NCBI RefSeq assembly: GCF_900100955.1
Contig: NZ_FNCC01000001.1
Location: 744,001 to 808,000, forward strand
Direction of reading: 5' to 3'
DNA length: 64,000 bases
From: Lentzea fradiae
Lineage (GTDB): Bacteria; Actinomycetota; Actinomycetes; Mycobacteriales; Pseudonocardiaceae
The position numbers and the translations under genes were made by a program. Shown here piece by piece: positions 17,113 to 26,561 of the stretch (within the stretch, counting starts at the first letter, position 1; each line of letters begins with the position of its first letter). The notes beneath the pieces are model-generated. The model had not been told where the DNA came from. It saw nothing but the letters and a program-made list of their open reading frames with translations, and ran no database searches.

Positions 17113-17162
17113 TGCCGCACATTTTCGAGATCGCAGCAAATGGCGGATCATCGAAAAAACTC

Positions 17163-17199
17163 CCTGATGCGGATAATCAGGCGGAAGATGGTGTAGTGT
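17163..17199 (+). promoter_or_regulatory. Inverted repeat and possible -10 upstream of the DUF5994-like gene
   Basis: CCTGAT (17163-17168) and ATCAGG (17176-17181) form an inverted repeat with a 7-base spacer. It is followed 12 bases later by TAGTGT (17194-17199), a plausible -10 about 100 bases before the DUF5994-like start. The AT-rich setting is unlike the flanking coding DNA. This is an operator/promoter candidate only. Confidence 0.35.
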
Positions 17200-17298
17200 C
17201 ATTCTGGTCGAGAGCATCTCGCATGTGGGCAGTCAAGCTCGCGTCGCACTCGGCGAACCTGAACCGGTCCGTTTCGGGCCGGAGACGGGAGTCCCGGC

Positions 17299-17835
17299 AT
17301 GACGTCGGCTCCTCACCATTCCAACTCCTCTCCGGCCGTCACGGCCGACGAGCAGCCTCGGCACTCGCTGCGATTGCGGTTGCGGCCGAAGGCGCTCACC
17401 GCGGGGTATGTCGACGGTGCCTGGTGGCCACGTTCCCGGGACCTCGCCGCCGAACTGCCGGCGCTGCTCGCGGTGCTGGCAGTTCGGCTGGGCGACATCT
17501 CCCGGGTGAGCTACAGCCTGGGGGAGTGGGACACCGCGCCGCGCCAGATCGCCGTCGGCGAGGGCAGGGCCCGCCTCAACGGGTTCCGGTCCGGGCCCGC
17601 GCACACCGTCGACGTCATCGCGGCAGACCGGCGCCGCCTGACACTGCTCCTCGTCCCGCCGGACACCGAACCCACCGCCGCCCACGAAGCCATGATGCAC
17701 GCCGCTGAGCGCGAGAACATCGACACCGTCGAGGTCCTGCTCGCCGTCATCGCCGGTGCACGCGGGTCCACTGTGGACCCGATGGCGGCCGGTAGCACCT
17801 GTATACCCGAACAGACTTTGCGAGGAGCTCGATGA
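17299..17835 (+). CDS. DUF5994-like hypothetical protein
   Basis: The 178-residue protein contains RLRLRPKALTAGYVDGAWWP, DLAAELPALLAVLAVRLG and RRLTLLLVPPDTEP, which I recognise as the actinomycete DUF5994 pattern (often one of several paralogues per genome). The function is unknown. The ATG at 17299 follows ACGGGAG. The stop overlaps the start of a 51-residue gene (ATGA), which in turn overlaps the transglutaminase remnant, so these three were built as one translationally coupled unit. The residues after about 150 look variable. Confidence 0.75.
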   Translation: MTSAPHHSNSSPAVTADEQPRHSLRLRLRPKALTAGYVDGAWWPRSRDLAAELPALLAVLAVRLGDISRVSYSLGEWDTAPRQIAVGEGRARLNGFRSGPAHTVDVIAADRRRLTLLLVPPDTEPTAAHEAMMHAAERENIDTVEVLLAVIAGARGSTVDPMAAGSTCIPEQTLRGAR

Positions 17836-17987
17836 CCACGACGAAGTACACATCCGCGTACGAGCGCAGGCTCAAGATCGTGCGGGACGTGCTGGCCGAC
17901 CGCACCGAACTCAGTGGCGAAGCCGCGGGAGATCTGGCCGTGCGCGTGCTGAGCGCGCTCGACCACATCCCCGAGCGGGTGCGGTGA
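17832..17987 (+). CDS. Small hypothetical protein (51 aa, DUF6307-like)
   Basis: A 51-residue protein starts at the ATG overlapping the DUF5994-like stop. The sequence is helical and charged (YERRLKIVRDVLADRTELSG, then AAGDLAVRVLSALDHIPERV). It resembles short actinomycete proteins annotated as DUF6307 (from memory, number not certain). Its stop is overlapped by the GTG of the transglutaminase frame (GTGA). Two-sided coupling makes it a real gene despite its size. The function is unknown. Confidence 0.65.
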   Translation: MTTTKYTSAYERRLKIVRDVLADRTELSGEAAGDLAVRVLSALDHIPERVR

Positions 17988-18853
17988 ACTCACGCCACGA
18001 CGACTTTGGCGCGGCACAGCTGACGTGGGGCACTCGACTGCTCCGCGTCGGTTGTGCGTTCACGTATCGCGCCGAGGTACCGACGTCCGCGGTGTTCCTC
18101 GTGCGACCGCTGTGGAACTCGGACCTCCGGTTGAGCCATGAACACCTGGACGTGAACCCGGACGTCCCGATGCGGCACCACCTCGACCTGTAGGGCAACC
18201 ACAACACCCGGGTCTTGCTGCCGGCCGGTCTGTCCACAGTGCGCTACAGCGCGTGGGTGGACGTGCCGGACAGGACGGAGGACGTCGACGAGAACGCGCC
18301 CGAGACCCCGCCGGACGAACTCCCGGACGACGTGCTGCTGTACACGTTGCCCAGCCGGTACTGCGTGTCGGACGTGCTGGGTGACGAGGCGTGGTCGCGG
18401 TTCGGCGCCCAGCCACCCGGCTACACCAGGGTGCGGGAGACCTGCCGGCAGGTCAACGAGTCCCTGGAGTTCGGCTACGGCACCTCCACCGCGTTGTCCA
18501 CCGCCGCCGACGTCGACGCGGCGGGACTCGGCGTGTGCCGCGACTTCGCGCACCTGGCGATCTCGTTCTGCCGCGCTCTCAACATCCCCGCCCGGTACGT
18601 CTTCGGCTACCTGCCGGACCTGGACGTGGCTCCCGCCGGCGCGGCGATGGACTTCGCGGCGTGGATGGAGGTCTGGCTGGGCGACCGGTGGTGGACCTTC
18701 GGCCCGCGCGACAGCGAGCCACGCAAGGGACGCGTGGTCATCGGCCGGGGCCGGGACGCCGCCGACGTCGCCATGGTCACCACCTTCGGGGGCCCGGTGC
18801 TGGAGTCGATGGTCGTGCAGGCGGAGGAAGACCTGGCTCCGTCCTGGCGCTGA
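17984..18853 (+). pseudogene. Transglutaminase-like protein interrupted by an in-frame TAG
   Basis: Translation in one frame from the GTG at 17984 gives a bacterial transglutaminase: an N-terminal beta-sandwich domain (FTYRAEVPTSAVFLVRPLWN), then the core with the nucleophile in GLGVCRDFAHLAISFCR. The frame is cut by TAG at 18191-18193 exactly where the family has a Tyr codon (LDL-stop-GNHNTRVLLPAG, normally LDLYGN). The downstream 213 codons continue without a shift. The usual His of the HAW motif is Ala (DFAAWMEVW), and the expected Asp after the following strand is Gly (WTFGPRD), so two triad positions also differ. This could be a decayed gene, a sequencing error plus divergence, or readthrough. 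It is coupled to the small gene upstream. Confidence 0.75.
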
Positions 18854-18870
18854 GCGGAACGCGCCAGGAC
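18841..18870 (+). terminator. Hairpin overlapping the transglutaminase stop
   Basis: GTCCTGGCGC (18841-18850) and GCGCCAGGAC (18861-18870) form a perfect 10-base stem with a 10-base loop containing the TGA stop. It has no T-tract. It is a likely intrinsic terminator for the three-gene unit. Confidence 0.7.
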
Positions 18871-19215
18871 AGGAGTAGACTGAGGTCACCGAGGGTACGT
18901 CGTGCAGCAGCGTTCGAGCTGCTGCCGCCTTGGGCGCGTCAGGAAGCCCGGCCGTGTTCGGCTGGAGGCGGGAGCGCCGAGATGAACTCGGATCAGCTCT
19001 GCACCACTACGTCTTTCTTCACCGGTTTCCCCCCGACGGGATCCTTTCCCTCGTCACGCGGCGAAAGACTGACGCACAACCCCTGCTTCGCCGGAAGCTG
19101 GCGGCCGTTGTCGACCGATCCGGCTGTCATCCCGCCCGTGCTTGGATCTCCGGGCCGGCGCAAGAACTGACAGCCCCGTCCCACCATTCCGGCGCAGATC
19201 GATCGGAGTACCCGC
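18871..19215. other. Intergenic region, no gene supported
   Basis: About 345 bases. A TAGACT (18876-18881) and a small hairpin GCAGCAG/CTGCTGC (18904-18925) are present, but no -35 fits. Open frames here (for example an ATG at 18981) lack ribosome sites and recognisable sequence. Confidence 0.35.
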
Positions 19216-19362
19216 ATGCCAGAACCACGAGTCACCGACTCCGACAGCCAAGCGAGCTGCGCGGTGTGTCCTCACGCACGGCACGAGCACGACCGGCTCG
19301 GCGCGAGGTACTGCGCGGCGACCACCGCGTCGGCCCTCGCACGAGGCTGCATCTGCCAATGA
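19216..19362 (+). CDS. Small cysteine-rich protein (48 aa)
   Basis: An ATG at 19216, with GGAG about 8 bases upstream, opens a 48-codon frame whose TGA is overlapped by the acetyltransferase ATG (ATGA). The product has C-x2-C-x-H (CAVCPH), a second His (EHD), a further Cys and a C-x-C end (RGCIC), spaced like a small zinc-ribbon. I recall similar short proteins in Pseudonocardiaceae. The function is unknown; zinc binding is inferred from the Cys/His pattern. Confidence 0.55.
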   Translation: MPEPRVTDSDSQASCAVCPHARHEHDRLGARYCAATTASALARGCICQ

Positions 19363-19937
19363 CCGCGGTGACGAACGAGCTGACGACCAGCAGGTTGACG
19401 CTGCGAGGCTGGCGCGTCGAGGACGCACCGGCCGCACTGGAGGTCTACGGCCGTGCCGAGGTCACGCGCTGGCTCAGCCCCGAGATGGATCGGGTGCCGG
19501 ACGTACGGGCGATGAAGTTGCTGCTGCAGCAGTGGATCGCCGAAAGCGCCCGTCTCCCGGCACCGTCCGGCCGATGGGCCGTCGTGCGCGACGCGGACGG
19601 CTTGCTGGTCGGTGGCGCCCACCTGCTGCCACTGCCACCCGGTCAGGAGGACTTGGAGGTCGGCTGGCAGCTCCGGCCCGACACGTGGGGTTATGGCTAC
19701 GCCACCGAGACGATGCACGTGCTGGCCGGGTGGGCGTTCGGGCACGACATGGACGAGGTGTTCGCCGTCGTCCGTCCAGGTAACGCACGCGCTTCGTCCA
19801 CCGTGCGGAAGAACGGAATGCACTGGGTCGGCGAGAGCGGGAAGTACTTCGGCCTCGACCTGCAGGTGTTCCGCTTGCGGATGGCGGACCTCGACGCGGC
19901 GGCGCCCACGTCGCCCGGACCGCCCGGCGTCGACTGA
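19359..19937 (+). CDS. GNAT-family N-acetyltransferase (RimJ/RimL-like)
   Basis: The 192-residue protein shows the RimJ/RimL-type GNAT layout: TSRLTLRGWRVEDAPAALEV at the start, the strand-4 GWQLRPDTWGYGYATETM with the acetyl-CoA pyrophosphate-binding loop (about 108-113), and NARASSTVRKNGMHWVGE (the conserved N-x-x-S near the active site). It would acetylate an amine of a small molecule or protein N-terminus; the substrate is unknown. It is coupled to the Cys-rich small gene upstream. The last 15 residues are low complexity. Confidence 0.88.
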   Translation: MTAVTNELTTSRLTLRGWRVEDAPAALEVYGRAEVTRWLSPEMDRVPDVRAMKLLLQQWIAESARLPAPSGRWAVVRDADGLLVGGAHLLPLPPGQEDLEVGWQLRPDTWGYGYATETMHVLAGWAFGHDMDEVFAVVRPGNARASSTVRKNGMHWVGESGKYFGLDLQVFRLRMADLDAAAPTSPGPPGVD

Positions 19938-20135
19938 GCGAGAGTCCACCGCGTCGTGCCGGCAGTGGCAGACCTGCCGCACACCCCCCGGGATTCCAGG
20001 ACGTGTCCGCCCGCTACCTCGTGACGGAGCAGGAACCTCCGCTGTGGACGGTCACTCCGCCTTGGCGGTGGCACGACCGAGCACGGTCACGTTGGTTGTT
20101 GCGTCGTTGCACGTCCGTCCGGCCATCTTCTCGCA

Positions 20136-21409
20136 TCAGGTGACCGTGCGGTGGTCACGATCGCACGGCACGATCGCCGGTCCGGGTTCAGCCGGCGTTC
20201 CTCCCCGATCCGTGTCGAGGCGGGGTTCGTCCGGACCGGATTCCTCCGGTTCGCTGGTGCGCACGTCCGAGGGCAGCACGTGCTCGTCCGCGTCGCTGAG
20301 CAGTGAACGGGTGACCGAGTTGAGCACCGCGAGCAACGGCACCACGAGCAACGCGCCCGCGAGTCCCGCGACGAGCAGTCCCGCGGCGAGGGCCAGGACG
20401 ACGGCGAGCGGGTGCAGCTTCACCGCGCGTCCGAGCAACAGTGGTTGCAGGACGTGGCTCTCCAGCTGGTTCACCGCGATCACCACGGCGAGCACGATGA
20501 GCGCGGTGAGGGGGGCCGTTCGCGACGAGCGCGATGAGCACGGCGACACCGCCCGCCACCACTGCGCCGAAGATCGGGATGAACGCGCCGATGAACACCA
20601 GCGCGGCCAGCGGCACGCGCAGCACCGCCAGCCCGATGCCGATGCCGATGCCGAGCGCGTCGACCACGGCGACCGCGCCCGTCGCGCGGACGTAACTGAC
20701 CAATGCCGCGAGACCGCGCCTGCCAGCCACGTCGACCCGCCTGCGCGACGTGCCGGGTACGACGCGGATGAGGAAGTGCCACATGCGCGGGCCGTCGTAG
20801 AGGAAGAACGCGAGGGTGAAGAGCACCAGCAGCAGCTCGGTGAGAACCTCGCCGATCGTCGCGGCGGTCGTGAAGGCCGTCGAGGTGATGCCGGACTGGT
20901 GGTCCTGGAGAGTCTTCACGAGCCTGTCGCTGAACTCCCTGAGCTGGTCCTCGCTCAGCCCCAGCGGACCGCTCACGGGCCACCCGGACGCGGCGTCCAC
21001 GCTGCGGGCCAGCTGTGCCGTCAGGTCGGGAAGACCGTTGACGAACGTCATCACGACGAACGTCACCATGCCGCCCAGCGCCGCCAACCCGGCCACCAGC
21101 ACCAGCGCCGCGGCGAGCCCCCGTGGAACTCTCCGCGCCATCAGGAACCCCACCGCGGGAGCGAGGAGGGCGGCGAGCAGCAACGCGATCGCGAGCGGCA
21201 CCGACGGCGGTCAGCCGCCCCACTACGACGCCCACAACGTAGAGCGCGGCCACCACGAGTAGAAAACGCCAGCTGACCTCGGCGACGATCCGCAGCACGG
21301 AAGGCACCGCGGCCCGTTCCTCTCCGGCACCGGTCGCCGGTGGCGCGGCCCGCGAAGAACTCCGTCTCCTGGCCTGTACGTCGGTCCGGTGCGGAGGTGA
21401 TGCGGCCAC
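20136..21409 (-). pseudogene. AI-2E family transporter, two frameshifts
   Basis: Three consecutive frames on the minus strand together give a normal AI-2E/PerM-type permease: VSWRFLLVVAALYVVGVVVGRLT (21.2-21.4 kb), PLAIALLLAALLAPAVGFLMARRVPRGL to [22 protein letters not shown] (20.5-21.2 kb), and [29 protein letters not shown] to the end. Each junction needs one base removed: near 21200-21206 (GTCGGTGCCG for GTCGTGCCG) and in the G6 run at 20510-20515. The gene is therefore broken, or the assembly has two insertion errors. The family exports small molecules or acts as a Na+/H+ antiporter. The GTG at 21409 is a tentative start. Confidence 0.75.
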
Positions 21410-21551
21410 TGCTGCTCCAGTCGAGAAACTCGATGTCGGTGTCCGACGCCGGCTTCGTGGCCATCGGTGCGGTGCTGCGTCAGCGCCACGTCGCGGAGGT
21501 TCCCGCCCGTGGCGGTGCCGAACCGGGAGAAGGCCGGTCAGTCCTCCGCGG

Positions 21552-22592
21552 TTACCTCGCGGAAGTGCGCAAAGGTGCTCCCGCGTCGTGCAGGTGACGC
21601 AGGACCTCGCCGTATGAGTGCCTCAGAGTGGTCTTGCTGTAGGGGATGCCGTGCCGCAGGCAGAAGTCCTCGACGACGGGCTGCGCGCGGCGCAGGTTGG
21701 GACGCGGCATGTGCGGGTAGAGGTGGTGCTCGACCTGGTGGTTGAGGCCACCGAGCAACGCGTCCACCCACCGGCCCCCGGTGACGTTGCGCGAGGTGAG
21801 CACCTGCTTGTGGAGGTGGTCCAGCCGCTCGCCGTCGCCGATGATTGGCATTCCCTTGTGGTTCGGGGCGAACGAACAGCCCAGGTAGACGCCCATCAGG
21901 CTTTGGTGCACGACGACGAACACGATCGCCTTCACCGGCGACAGGACGACGAACACCGCGGCGAGGTAGGCCACCAGCGGAACGACCTGCAGGGCCATCT
22001 CCCGCCACGGAGCGCGCAGTTCCCTGCGTGCCAGCGCGACGAGGCCGGAGATGCGCAGCACGACCGCTTCTGCCGTGAGCAGCGGGAAGAACAGGTACGC
22101 CTGGTGCTTGGTGATCCAGGCGTACACACCGCGCTTGTCCGCTGCCTGTGCGCGGCTGAACGCGAGCGCGTGGATCTCGATGTCGGGATCGTGGTCCTCG
22201 TGGTTGGGATTCGCGTGGTGCCGGTTGTGCTTGGCGACCCACCACTGGTAGCTGATGCCCGTGAGGCTGCCGTGCAGCCTGCCGACGACGTCGTTGTGAC
22301 GGTGGCTGCGGAAGATCTGGCGGTGCCCGGCGTCGTGCCCGATGAACGCGAGCTGTGTCGAAGCCACGGCGAGGACGGCCGCGGTGACGAGCTGCCACCA
22401 GGAGTCACCGAGTGCCACGAACGTCACCGCGATCGCGCCGAGCATCAGTGCGTTCAAGCTCATCCGCACCAGGTAGTAGCCGTGCCGGCGGTCGAGCAGA
22501 CCGGCTGCCTTGAGCTCTCTGGTGAGCTGGGCGAAGTCACTGCCGCGGGGAGCGGCCGTCGGGTCGGTCGAACTGTCTCGTGTGGCGGTCAT
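21552..22592 (-). CDS. Membrane fatty acid desaturase
   Basis: The 346-residue membrane desaturase has the three histidine boxes that hold the di-iron site: HDAGH (about residues 91-95), HNRHH (about 122-126) and the Gln-type box QVEHHLYP (near 285-292). Two hydrophobic hairpins are LNALMLGAIAVTFVALG with VTAAVLAVASTQLAFIG, and VVPLVAYLAAVFVVLSPVKAIVFVVVHQ. The QxxHH third box is found in acyl-CoA/acyl-lipid desaturases of the front-end type. It introduces a double bond into membrane fatty acyl chains; regiospecificity is not predictable. GGAG lies about 8 bases before the ATG. It is upstream of the broken permease on the same strand. Confidence 0.9.
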   Translation of the reverse strand: MTATRDSSTDPTAAPRGSDFAQLTRELKAAGLLDRRHGYYLVRMSLNALMLGAIAVTFVALGDSWWQLVTAAVLAVASTQLAFIGHDAGHRQIFRSHRHNDVVGRLHGSLTGISYQWWVAKHNRHHANPNHEDHDPDIEIHALAFSRAQAADKRGVYAWITKHQAYLFFPLLTAEAVVLRISGLVALARRELRAPWREMALQVVPLVAYLAAVFVVLSPVKAIVFVVVHQSLMGVYLGCSFAPNHKGMPIIGDGERLDHLHKQVLTSRNVTGGRWVDALLGGLNHQVEHHLYPHMPRPNLRRAQPVVEDFCLRHGIPYSKTTLRHSYGEVLRHLHDAGAPLRTSAR

Positions 22593-22693
22593 GCACCAGC
22601 TCCAACAAGGCGGGCGGCTGCGGGAGCCGCTGGGGAGGCCGTGGCCGAGTCCGTGACAACGCCGGGCAGAGCACGATGTCGGCGGTGAGTCGG

Positions 22694-22710
22694 CCTCGAA
22701 CCGTTCGAGG
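22694..22710. promoter_or_regulatory. Palindrome upstream of the desaturase gene
   Basis: CCTCGAA-CCG-TTCGAGG is a perfect 7-base inverted repeat with a 3-base centre, about 100 bases upstream of the desaturase start. The size and position fit a repressor operator (for example TetR-type). No regulator gene is adjacent. Confidence 0.4.
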
Positions 22711-23324
22711 ACGTGGGTGCGGGCGAATCCGCCGACACTGCGAGGAACTCGGGATGACCGGAATTCCGGCCCGTTGGGGGGCGTCGGGTCCGGCTGGGGT
22801 CAACGCGACCGTTCTGGGGGGACTCTCACGATGCCCGTACCTCTGGCGCCGGTCTCCGACGCCGGGTCATCGGTGGGGAACGGCGGGCGACACCCTGCCG
22901 GTTCAGAGGATTCCCGACCCAGCCTACCCGCAAACAGGAGAACCGCCACGGGTTCTTGCCGAGGTAGGGAGCAGGGGCCTGTCCGAGCGCCGCGATCTGC
23001 GCGTCCACGGACAGCAGCGTTTCTGTGAGGCACGGCTTCTGCGTGAACCCAAGAGCCGAAAATCGCTGAGCGCGAAAATGAGACCGCAGGAGTCCGGCGC
23101 GGTTCCGTTCAAGTCCATCGTGGCGGCCCACTGTCCGTGGTCGAGTGGACATGGAGATGACCTGAGGTTGCGAACTGAAAGGAACTCGTTCGCCCGAGAC
23201 GGCCAGCTGTGACCGGCCTGCCGATGATGTCGTCCCAGCGGGATACGACGTCGGTGTGGATGCGCCGCCGTACCTGGCCGGGATGATCATGCGGTCGGTG
23301 CACCACGTCGTTCGACGCAGCCCG
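22711..23324. other. Intergenic region, no gene supported
   Basis: About 600 bases between the desaturase upstream region and the xylanolytic genes. Several open frames cover it on both strands, but none has a ribosome site plus a family-like sequence. The base composition is less GC-biased than the flanking genes, consistent with non-coding DNA. It may contain remnants of an older gene. Confidence 0.4.
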
Positions 23325-23367
23325 CGCGGACGCCGGGATCGCGGTCGTGCAGATCCCGGCGTCCGCG
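23325..23367 (-). terminator. Terminator of the GH43 gene
   Basis: A perfect 16-base inverted repeat at 23325-23340 (CGCGGACGCCGGGATC) and 23352-23367, with an 11-base loop, starts 29 bases after the stop of the minus-strand GH43 gene. This is a strong intrinsic terminator candidate. Confidence 0.8.
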
Positions 23368-23395
23368 GACGAGCTGCTCTGTCGAACGTGGAGGA

Positions 23396-24757
23396 TCAGG
23401 CGCTGAACTGCCACCAGTTCACGTTGAGCAGGTAACTGCCGCCGCCGGTGAACCTGAGGTAGAGGTCGCGCGTCCCGGTCAGCCCGTTCACCGCACAGGA
23501 GACGGTGGTCCACGTCTGCCAGTTGCCGGTGTTCGGCACCGAGCAGGTCCCGGCGAGCGCACCGGTCGGGCCGCCGGAGCGGACCTCGATGGAGCTTCCC
23601 GCGACGGTCGACGCGACGCGGGCGGTGAAGGTCCTGGCGCCGTTGCCGAAGGCGACGTTCTTCAGCTTGACGTAGTCGCCGTTGTTGAGGTGGCTGAGGT
23701 TCATGCCGCCCTCACTCGACGGTTCGGTCTCGACGCCGCTGCCCCACGCGATGGTCTCGCCCTCCTGGCGGACGTAGGGGTTGAGGGTGTCCGCGGGGGG
23801 AGGTCCGGTGGTGGACATGTTCATGGTCGGGATGGTGCCGTCGGCGTTGTAGCTGAACTTCTCGACGGCGACGGAGCGCGTGAATCCGCCACCGCCGGGC
23901 AGGGCGCCGTTGTGGTAGAAGAAGTACGAGCCGCCCTTGAAGTCCACGATGCCGGGGTGGTTGGTGAAGCTGTTCCCCTGCGTGGGCATCACGGTGCCGC
24001 GGTAGGTCCACGGGCCGGTGGGGCCGGGCGCGGTGGAGTAGGCGATGAACTCCGAGCAGCACTTCGCGGCGAAGACGTTATAGTACAGGCCGTTGCGCTT
24101 GTAGACCCAGGGGGCTTCCTCGTAGAGGGTCGGCCGGTTCGGGTCACCGGTGCGCGTGCCGAAGCCCGCGGTGGTGAGCGGGATCCGGTTGATGCCACCG
24201 GAGTAGGAGATCATGTCGGCGTTGAGGCGGACGTAGGACAGGTTCGGGTTGCCCCAGTACAGGTATGCCTGCCCGTCGTCGTCGATCATGACGGACGGGT
24301 CGATCTCGCCGTTCTCGACGAGCGGCCTGCCGAGCGCGTCGCGGAAGGGGCCGGTGGGGCTGTCGGAGACACCGACGCCGATGGCGGGGCGGCCGGTCGC
24401 CTTCGTGACGACGGGGACGTACCAGTAGAACTTGCCGTTGCGCTCGACCGCCTGTCCGGCCCAGGCGTCCTGCTTGGCCCAGCTGAAGGTGGCGAGGCTC
24501 ATCGGCGAGCCGTGGTCGGTCCAGTTGACCATGTCGGCGGAGGACCAGACCCGCCACTCCCTCATGGTGAACCAGGTCGAGCCGTCCTCGTCGTGTCCTG
24601 TGTAGAGGTACACGCGTCCGTTGTGGACCAACGGCGCGGGGTCGGCGGTGTAGATGTGCTGCACGATCGGGTTGTCCGCTTTCGCGGGGGTGATCACGGT
24701 CAGGACCAGGCCCACCACTGCGGCGGCGGTCGTCCAGAACCTTCTTCTCGTGGCCAT
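23396..24757 (-). CDS. Secreted GH43 beta-xylosidase/arabinofuranosidase with C-terminal CBM6
   Basis: The 453-residue protein begins with a signal peptide (MATRRRF, hydrophobic to about 25, cut after PAKA). The five-bladed catalytic domain has the GH43 residues: base Asp in YTADPAPL (D39), pKa-modulating Asp in EIDPSVMIDDDG (D153) and general-acid Glu in YEEAPWVYK (about 213-214). From about residue 325 a CBM6-like beta-sandwich follows, starting at YVRQEGETIAWGSG and ending NVNWWQFSA. It removes xylose or arabinose from xylan outside the cell. ATG at 24757 follows GGGAGA. It sits 74 bases downstream of the GH10 xylanase, with a hairpin between. Confidence 0.9.
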   Translation of the reverse strand: MATRRRFWTTAAAVVGLVLTVITPAKADNPIVQHIYTADPAPLVHNGRVYLYTGHDEDGSTWFTMREWRVWSSADMVNWTDHGSPMSLATFSWAKQDAWAGQAVERNGKFYWYVPVVTKATGRPAIGVGVSDSPTGPFRDALGRPLVENGEIDPSVMIDDDGQAYLYWGNPNLSYVRLNADMISYSGGINRIPLTTAGFGTRTGDPNRPTLYEEAPWVYKRNGLYYNVFAAKCCSEFIAYSTAPGPTGPWTYRGTVMPTQGNSFTNHPGIVDFKGGSYFFYHNGALPGGGGFTRSVAVEKFSYNADGTIPTMNMSTTGPPPADTLNPYVRQEGETIAWGSGVETEPSSEGGMNLSHLNNGDYVKLKNVAFGNGARTFTARVASTVAGSSIEVRSGGPTGALAGTCSVPNTGNWQTWTTVSCAVNGLTGTRDLYLRFTGGGSYLLNVNWWQFSA

Positions 24758-24781
24758 CGTCGTCTCCCGAGGGCGGGGAGG

Positions 24782-24803
24782 CTCCGCGGCACCGGCCGCG
24801 GAG
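24782..24803 (-). terminator. Intergenic hairpin between the GH10 and GH43 genes
   Basis: CTCCGCGGC and GCCGCGGAG form a 9-base perfect stem with a 4-base loop in the 74-base gap. It could stabilise the upstream message or reduce readthrough, lowering GH43 relative to GH10 expression (inference). Confidence 0.55.
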
Positions 24804-24831
24804 TCTCCTCCGGTTGTGGGCTGCGGAACGG

Positions 24832-26490
<1,659 letters not shown>

Positions 26491-26561
26491 GTCGAACGGT
26501 GCAGGTCGCGGCCGAAGTGAGCGTTAACACTCGGCGCGTTGTTCGTGAGCGGAAGGGCAGG

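Noticed and set aside
18191-18193. TAG read as pyrrolysine
   Set aside because: No pyrrolysine synthesis or tRNA genes are seen, and the family has Tyr at this position, so a simple TAC/TAT to TAG change explains it better.
20510-20515. Programmed frameshift in the AI-2E permease
   Set aside because: There is a second, unrelated shift near 21200 and no slippery heptamer with stimulatory structure. Two single-base insertions are simpler.
22826-23290. A 154-codon minus-strand frame in the gap before the GH43 gene
   Set aside because: It has no ribosome site, unusual composition and no recognisable motif, and it is overlapped by several equally long frames.
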